Source of the DNA: Margaritifera margaritifera
Taxonomy: Eukaryota; Mollusca; Bivalvia; Unionida; Margaritiferidae
DNA: 64,000 nt
Assembly: GCA_029931535.1 (NCBI GenBank)
Contig: JAQPZY010001689.1
Location: forward strand, 647,501 to 711,500
Reading direction: 5' to 3'
Both the position numbers and the translations under genes were made by a program. A model generated the notes under the pieces. It worked only from the letters and a program-made list of their open reading frames with translations. It had not been told where the DNA came from and ran no database searches. Below, in pieces: positions 56,898-64,000 of this stretch. Position 1 is the stretch's first letter; each line of letters starts with the position of its first letter.

Positions 56898-58385
56898 CTT
56901 TATAATAGCACGAACTTGCTGACACCACACACAAATACACAAGACTCCTCGGTAGTCTGCTGAGCGGAATTTGGCAAAAAGCGAAGTAAACGTTTAAGTT
57001 TAAGTTGAGCCTATGTATTGGAAAATGTTATGAACTTGATATTGCACCTTGCCACTTTGCCTCCTTTCTCTCAAAGCTTCTTTCCACTTTTCCTCATACC
57101 TGACTATTTAGTAACTCAAGTGTCTGGCAGAAACTGGTTTTTTGAGCAAGTGACTTTAATACACAAGGAAAATTGAAAAAGTGAATTAGTGTACATGACC
57201 ATTATATGTAGTTTGCTGCTATATAAAGGTGACCACAATAGTAGGTTCGAATATGAATCTGACGACTTTTATCCCAAAACTAATAGTACTAAAAGCATTT
57301 AAAAATGCATACATTTTTCAAGATGTAGAAAATAAAATTAACCTTACGTGAGGGGAACGGTTGAAAATTAAAATTTCCGCTTTACTAGGCTGCTGCAGAC
57401 TCTAAATGTGGACAAAATGCAAAATATTGCATAAAATGCTGGAATCAACTTTAGAGTATAATGGAATCTCTTTGAAAGACTATTCGTAACGCTACCCTTA
57501 ATTGATCAATTTGAATGTTAACGATACAGTTTTGAACGCCTAACTGTGCAACTTCTTGACTATATTATCACATATAAATGCCTATAATATTCATAAATAT
57601 ACGTATGTTTCGCTTAATATGACCACTGACCGATAGCATAAAGTAAATGGTTCTAAATGATTCGGCTAACATACAAAATCTGTAAGTTCTAATCAAAGAC
57701 ACCAATGTTATTTTCTCATTTTATGGTACTTATTCTGAGCCAGAAGTCAATCTAGGAATTTTAAGCAACTCATTTAAGCGACTTGAGATAAAAACGGGTA
57801 CTTTTTTTTTTTTTTTTAAACTTCTAGATGGCGCTTATTTCTTGCTGTATGTTAGTAAAAGAAGGATGGCGTGCCACCTGTATTAATAAATCTCACACCC
57901 AGATTTTTATATATTCAAACAAGTGAAGTCTTGAGTATCTTTATAACATCTTACAGCTTTGTAGATTCAGTGCATTGCAACGGCTTGCAACGTATGTCTG
58001 CCAAGTAAATAAATACATAATTTATTTAAATGGTGTTTTGTTGAATGCCTACATGCAAAAGAATTTTAGTAGCATATCAGTTTGAAAAATTGGTCAGTAA
58101 TGTAATAGTGGGTCTCATTTGTAGACTTTATTAATTGATATGCAGTCAATTGAACCCCTTGCAAAGCGTAAATCGTGCAACAGAGCGGTCATTAGCACTA
58201 GACAACACAGGTATTGCCATACCCTTATCTATTAGGCAAACATTCGTGGAGGTAAGACTTCTCTTTAACTAAGTGTACTTCTTCGCCTTGCAAATACATA
58301 TGTAGAAACGTACCGAATATTATACCAATGTATTCATTTGTATCTCGTATTTGAAGAAATAAGATACAAAGTGAGCTGGATAAAT

Positions 58386-58390
<5 letters not shown>
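56897..58390. other. spacer, no gene seen
   Basis: AT-rich, with a short T run at about 57804-57818. Confidence 0.5.

Positions 58391-58461
<71 letters not shown>
58391..58461. repeat. dinucleotide microsatellite (CT)n
   Basis: About 35 copies. Confidence 0.97.
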
Positions 58462-58465
<4 letters not shown>

Positions 58466-58633
58466 TGAGACGCACTGAGACTTGTAAATATATAAGATGT
58501 ATCAAATTTATATCTGGACAAATTCTGAAAAAATTGTGATAGAATTAGTATTCAAAAGACTAATGGAGCCATTATTTTATGGGCAATACAGATATTCGGT
58601 TATTTCAATAGACTTGTTGACGTCCATAACCCA

Positions 58634-58636
<3 letters not shown>

Positions 58637-58699
<63 letters not shown>
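58637..58699. repeat. trinucleotide microsatellite (ATA)n
   Basis: About 21 copies of AAT. Confidence 0.97.
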
Positions 58700-58701
<2 letters not shown>

Positions 58702-59269
58702 ACGTTATTTCTCGTTTTGTTTCTGCAAAGTTTCACTGTCTCACATTTTCCCCAATCTCTTACCTAGCACCAGCGTCTAGCTACCTGCCTGCCTATGCAG
58801 TGAGCAGTATTGATTTATATTACTTGAGAAAAGGAATAATGTTCCGATGAAAAAATAGACACAATTTAATTCCAAGCAACAAGCACAGGTACATAAGAAA
58901 GGAAAATACAAAGAATTTTAATACTGAATTTCTAAATATTTGCCATTTGCTCGAGCACTAATAGCGCATACTGTATCAACGTGTTCGACTCTTTGTGTAA
59001 TACACAACTTTGGATGAAATTCGGACGCAAAAGGTACTACTGTGAACTTCATCAAGGACATGGTTTTTTCAGTACGTTTTCTGCACAGCGGTTGTCTGTT
59101 TCAGGACTCCACCTGGGAAGGGTGTTATCTATTTTACGCGAGGCCATTGGCGTGAACAAACTAATTATATAACCACGCAATTAACTGCGGAACTATTATG
59201 ACTTTTCCAGAAGAAACATAATAACAATAATGGTTTAAAAATCACGAATAATCGGGACATTTAATTCAG

Positions 59270-59273
<4 letters not shown>
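58700..59273. other. spacer, no gene seen
   Basis: The frame 58981-59172 is short and shows no family features. Confidence 0.5.

Positions 59274-59331
<58 letters not shown>
59274..59331. repeat. dinucleotide microsatellite (CT)n
   Basis: About 29 copies. Confidence 0.97.
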
Positions 59332-59336
<5 letters not shown>

Positions 59337-59557
59337 ATGGAACTGTACAAAAAGAAATATCATCGAATCTTTATCACTTGAATGTGCTCATACATATACT
59401 TAAAGCATAAATGCTTACACAGAGAAATGTGTCTTAACTGAAATGATTATATCAATCGTGTTTTGTAACTATGGTCTATAGGAAGTATTTTTTTTTTAAT
59501 TATAGCGAACATACGCAGACTGATTTTTCTGTTTTCGGCAGTAGTGCACTCAAGTCT

Positions 59558-59562
<5 letters not shown>

Positions 59563-59627
<65 letters not shown>

Positions 59628-59634
59628 GCGCGCG
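59563..59634. repeat. compound microsatellite (CT)n(GC)n
   Basis: About 31 CT copies followed by five GC dinucleotides, an unusual Z-DNA-prone end. Confidence 0.95.
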
Positions 59635-59951
59635 CGACCTGAACTTCCTTTTCTTATTTCGTTAGACACGATAATAAAATCTCAACTGCCTAACAGTAAA
59701 TTTCCAAGCTGACCAAATGTACGGATATTTCTGCAAAATACGGATTTTCGTTATGACTGCTGATACACCGACGAATAATCCTAAAATGCAGATTTCTCTC
59801 TGGAACAAAATAACATTGCTACACTTGCCGTTTCTGTCAAAATATTGCATCCAGTAAATTATACTTTTGTACAATTTTCTTGTAACTGTATATGCCAATA
59901 GTTTACTGATAAATTGCAGATTTTTAAAAAATGAAATTGAGATTCCTCGAC

Positions 59952-61180
59952 TTTTGATACCCACCTCTATAGAAGAGGGGGTATAATCGTCGTGTCCGTC
60001 CGTCTATCCATCCGTCCGTTCTTCCGACGGGCACACAATCGCGTTAGCGCAACTAGTCCCGCAGTTTTTGATATACTTGGTATATATCATGGTTATCACG
60101 TGAAGATGCATATCGACCAAGCATTTTGCTCCCGTAATTGTTTTAGAGTTATTGCCTCGTTTGTCTTAAAGCTTAATGCAGTGTATGACACAATCTCGAT
60201 AGCTTTCAGTCAATTTTCTGTACGGACCTAGTCTCACAGCTTTCAGTCAATCTTCTGTACACAAGTACTCTCACAGCTTTCAGTCAATCTTCTGTACTCA
60301 CCTAGTCTCACGGCTTTCAGTCAATCTTCTGTACACAACTAGCCTCACAACTTTCAATCTTCTGTACACAGCAAGTCTCACAGATTTTAGTCAATCTTCT
60401 GTACACAACTAGTCTCACAGATTTCAGTCAATCTTATGTACACAACTAGTCTGACAGATTTCAGTCAATTTCTGTACGCAGCTAGTCTCACAGATTTCAG
60501 TCAATTGCCATGAAAGTCGGGAAATGTTGTGATCATCATCTGAGGATGCTCATATCGACCGATCACAATGCTACTGCAATTTTATGTTAGAGTTATTGCC
60601 CTTTTTTTACTTGGAGCCCGATGTAATGTATGACATAATCTTGTGAACTCAACTAGTCTCACATTTTAAATGGATCGCCATGAAATTTTGTAGATGGTAT
60701 GCTCGTCATTTAAAGATGTGCATATCGACAGATCAGTTTGCTCCAGCAATTTTTGTTTTTGTTATTGCCCTTGCCGCTGAATGTATTGTGAGAAAAAATC
60801 TTGTGAACGAACTCGTCTTGCAGTTTTTGTGGATCGCTTTGAAACTTTGTACATATTATGGTCATTATTAAAAGATGCACATATTGACAAATCTTTAAGC
60901 TCCCTTGATTTTTGCAAGAGTTGTTGCCTTTTTTTTACTTTAAAAAAAAACATATAACAGAATTTCGTGAATGCAGCTACTCTTGAAGTTTTTGATGGAT
61001 TGCAGTGAAACCTAATACACATAACGTTCATCATCAGAAATACGCATGTTGACAAATCATTTTATTCATTCTATTTTCAAAAAAGCTATACTCTTTTTCT
61101 TTTTGCTATAGACTCATTTCCATCATGTGACACGTGTAGGATCCGGCAAGGGCGGGGGTTGGTGGAGTATATTTATGTGG
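59952..61180 (+). repeat. complex repeat built of about 165-bp degenerate monomers
   Basis: Begins near CTCTATAGAAGAGGGGGTATA with GTCCGTCCGTC close by, and ends near GGGCGGGGGTTGGTGGAGTA. Between lie five diverged copies of a monomer with the ordered motifs GATG-x-CATATCGAC, TTTTGCTCC/TTTGCTCCAGCAATTTT, GTTATTGCC and CTTGTGAACTC, starting at about 60056, 60484, 60654, 60814 and 60980. A 37-bp array is inserted between the first and second. Such elements look familiar from mollusc genomes, but I cannot name the family. Confidence 0.6.
60185..60505. repeat. minisatellite, 37-bp unit, about eight copies
   Basis: The unit contains TTTCAGTCAATCTTCTGTAC and ACTAGTCTCACAG. It sits inside the larger repeat. 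Confidence 0.93.
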
Positions 61181-61500
61181 GCAAATTACCCATCATTCCT
61201 CTAGTTTTTATCTCTACCGATTTTCATATTGATTTTCCTTATATACGGATTGTTTTCCATAAGTCCAGAAAATAGTGAAAGTTTCCTGCAAAATATGTGT
61301 TCACACTATATTCCCGCGATGTTGCGCCAGAGCGCATCAAAACCGTTCACCCCAGTTCTTTTAATCAGTCTTTCTCTATTCATCGCCTTTTTCCGTTATT
61401 TTTCTTTTTATTTTATTTTAAATTTTTTTGTCGACTGCCATTATCACTTATTGAATATGTCCCATTTAATGTAGTTCGTGACTTCTACAACCTTCTTCAG
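61181..61500. other. spacer, no gene seen
   Basis: The hydrophobic frame 61229-61474 is rich in Phe/Ser/Leu from T-rich DNA and is probably chance. Confidence 0.5.
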
Positions 61501-61501
61501 T

Positions 61502-61532
<31 letters not shown>

Positions 61533-61567
61533 TACACATACACACACACATACACATACACACACAC
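61501..61567. repeat. compound microsatellite (CT)n(CA)n with CATA units
   Basis: About 20 bp of CT followed by about 45 bp of CA with scattered TA. Confidence 0.96.
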
Positions 61568-61688
61568 TTGTAAGTTCACTGCTGAAAAGACTTATAATAA
61601 TTTAAATTTACAACCTTAATCTTCATACATTCACAACTGTCGCGTGGTAAGTATGAACGCATTATATTTCAGCATTGACGGTCCACGT

Positions 61689-62045
61689 GTATACATATAC
61701 ACAGCATTAATACTGGTGGTCTTACTCACGCTGTACTGTTGGTATACACATACACAGCATTAATGCTGGCGGTCTTACTCACGCTGTGCTGTTGGTATAC
61801 ATATACACAGCATTAATGCTGGCGATCTTACTCACGCTGTGCTGTTGGTATACATATACACAGCATTAATGCTGGTGGCCTTACTCACGCTGTACTGTTG
61901 GTATACATATACACAGAATTAATGCTGGTGGTCTTACTCATGCTGTACTGTTGGTATACATATACACAGAATTAATGCTGGCGGTCTTACTCACGCTGTA
62001 CTGTTGGTATACATGTACACAGAATTCATGCTGGTTTGCTCACGC
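61689..62045. repeat. minisatellite, 53-bp unit, six to seven copies
   Basis: The unit contains TATACATATACACAGCATTA and GGTCTTACTCACGCTGTACT. A diverged last copy and a half runs to about 62120. Confidence 0.94.
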
Positions 62046-62120
62046 TGCACTATACTTCAGCCTTTACGGTGAAATCGTATAGCACATCATTAATCCTAGT
62101 GGTCTTTCTCTAGCTGCACT

Positions 62121-63423
62121 GTTGACGAAGTTTATAGATAATAAAAAGCTGTTAAAGCAGCATGTTTCTTTTGTGTAAAACATGCATGAAATTATACAAC
62201 AGGAAAGTCAGTCTGATCATAGTCTGTATTTATTTTGAAATATGTGCTCTTTTTAATGCATGTATACTGGTGTACAACAATCGGCGTTGTCTTCTAATCT
62301 ATTCACCTTGACACCGAGTAAAATTTAATTTTAAAATGTTTAAATTATGTTATAAATTAAATATGAAAACCAGACATTGCAAATATTGGATGCAGTCGAC
62401 AGTTTTTCCTGAAAATGGACTGTTCTAGAAAACGGAAAAGGACAGTGAGCAGTCTGATTAGTTGTTTATAACGGCAGCTTCCGTTTCGTTTGAAACGCGC
62501 AGAAGGTGACACGGTTAGGGACCGCATGGTGACAATCAGGTTAGAAATTATAAATTGATGAATGAAATGACTACGTTTTGTGCATTTTTAGATGTTTTTC
62601 GTTTTTAAAATCGGTAAGGGGGTACAAACAAACGGGAGGGTAAGCAAATACTATAATACAGTTTATTTATTTTAGCTAATTAGGAAATATACGGTAGCGT
62701 AGGAGTGTACATGCTTTAAAAGGTACTGTCCTGCCTCAACACGGCAGAGAAAAACGCAATGGTCATACCGAATAGATGATATATACACTACTCTTCATCG
62801 TGTTATATTAAAATATTATGAAAATAATGTGGAGCTTTTATTACCAAGGCAGTCAAGTGCTGTGGTGTTTAATTCATTAGTTCCTCATTTGTTTTGTTTT
62901 GTTTTGTTTTTTTGGGGGGAGGGGGTTAAGTCTTGTTATGTGTTTTGAGTGGAGACCCTTTCAGTCAATATCTATTGATTTTTAAACTTAATGGTTGGAG
63001 TACTATGTTTGCAGCTTTTATTCGTTATTCAACAACGGTAAAAAAAAAGGGCAAGATATTGGCAAGACGAGAAATAGCAGTAACGTTATAATAATCTAAA
63101 ATACAGATCACAGAGTGATTAGTCGGTGTTTTTGCAAAATCATTTTTTAATCATTTTGTAAGGTGATTGACCACAGGCTACCTACCGTTATATTCAGCTA
63201 TCTAGTCCTAATCATTGGCGAGAGAAACAATGCTACTGTGACCTGCCATGTTTGGACAAGTCCGTTAGCAAGGGTATTTAACGGCGCGCGTTATTTTGTA
63301 TGCTTACAATGTGACGTATGCGCTCGATATGACGTACTGCAACCCGGCGTTCAAAGTCTGTGACGCAAAATCTCCAGTATTTGGCCGGATTTTTGGTGCA
63401 AAAATACAGTATCGTTCGTTTGA
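62121..63423. other. spacer, no gene seen
   Basis: AT-rich. A short G-rich tract (GGGGGGAGGGGG) at about 62915-62926 follows TTTTG repeats. Confidence 0.5.
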
Positions 63424-63974
63424 ACTCAGTATGTTGAGTATTCAGGCCATTGTAGACAAATACGACTTGGAGTGAGTAACTGAGTATGTTGAGTACTTGG
63501 ACCATTGTAGACAAATGCGACTTGGAGTGAGTAACTGAGTATGTTGAGTATTCGGACCATTGTAGACAAATACGACTTGGAGTGAGTAACTGAGTATGTT
63601 GAGTATTCGGACCATTGTAGACAAATACGACTTAGAGTGAGCAACTGAGTATGTTGAGTATTCGGACCATTGTAGACAAATACGACTTGGAGTGAGTAAC
63701 TCAGTATGTTGAGTATTCGGACCATTGTAGACAAATACGACTTGGAGTGAGTAACTCAGTATGTTGAGTATTCGGACCATTGTAGACAAATACGACTTGG
63801 AGTGAGTAACTCAGTATGTTGAGTATTCGGACCATTGTAGACAAATACGACTTGGAGTGAGTAACTCAGTATGTTGAGTATTCGGACCATTGTAGACAAA
63901 TACGACTTGGAGTGAGTAACTCAGTATGTTGAGTATTCGGACCATTGTAGACAAATACGACTTAGAGTGAGTAG
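63424..63974. repeat. minisatellite, 55-bp unit, ten copies
   Basis: The unit contains GTATGTTGAGTATTCGGACC and ATTGTAGACAAATACGACTT. Copies are almost identical, suggesting recent expansion or homogenisation. Reading frames on the minus strand cross it in all three phases because 55 is not divisible by 3. Confidence 0.96.
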
Positions 63975-64000
63975 TAAAAATAATCTATTTTTAGTCCGAT

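Overview
The window looks like animal nuclear DNA, most probably from a mollusc or another lophotrochozoan. That is inferred from the mix of repeats: many long microsatellites and minisatellites, tRNA-derived SINEs, Penelope-like, Gypsy and Polinton/Maverick relics, and a metazoan glycosyltransferase gene with long introns. No rRNA, intact tRNA or bacterial operon was seen. Almost everything is non-coding or decayed; only one host gene is supported.

Host gene: two exons of a polypeptide N-acetylgalactosaminyltransferase (GALNT) lie on the minus strand. The first coding exon (41256-41740) carries the start codon, a type II signal anchor and the stem. The next exon (15275-15441) carries the start of the GT-A catalytic domain. 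Their splice phases fit exactly (2 nt + 1 nt) and the protein aligns across the junction without a gap, so they are joined by one intron of about 25.8 kb. Later exons were not found and probably lie beyond the left edge.

Inside that intron sit several tandem arrays (42, 51, 31, 60, 21 and 48 bp units), two guanine-rich tracts, an imperfect palindrome, a dispersed repeat whose second copy lies outside the intron, and one complete LTR retrotransposon (24500-31196, plus strand, antisense to the gene). The retrotransposon has 755-bp LTRs, a 4-bp target duplication and the unusual order gag-protease-integrase-RT-RNase H, as in the Gmr1 type of Gypsy elements. Its LTRs differ at only 7 positions by eye, yet its reading frames are broken four times.

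Left flank (1-15 kb): a decayed Penelope-like GIY-YIG tail, unidentified decayed reading frames, an AT-rich Polinton-type integrase relic on the minus strand, a SINE and one copy of a dispersed repeat with inverted ends.

Right flank (42-64 kb): minisatellites, a tRNA-Leu-like SINE, then a clearly less AT-rich block (about 49.3-56.3 kb) that is a decayed Polinton/Maverick (adintovirus-like) element. It has DNA polymerase B exonuclease motifs without the polymerase domain, a phospholipase-A2-like domain on the opposite strand, a packaging ATPase with a stop codon in its Walker A motif, and capsid-like reading frames. The rest is intergenic repeat-rich DNA ending in a 55-bp array cut by the window edge. 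I found no convincing new functional system; the best leads are the Gmr1-type element, the two Polinton relics and the 48-bp satellite with higher-order structure.
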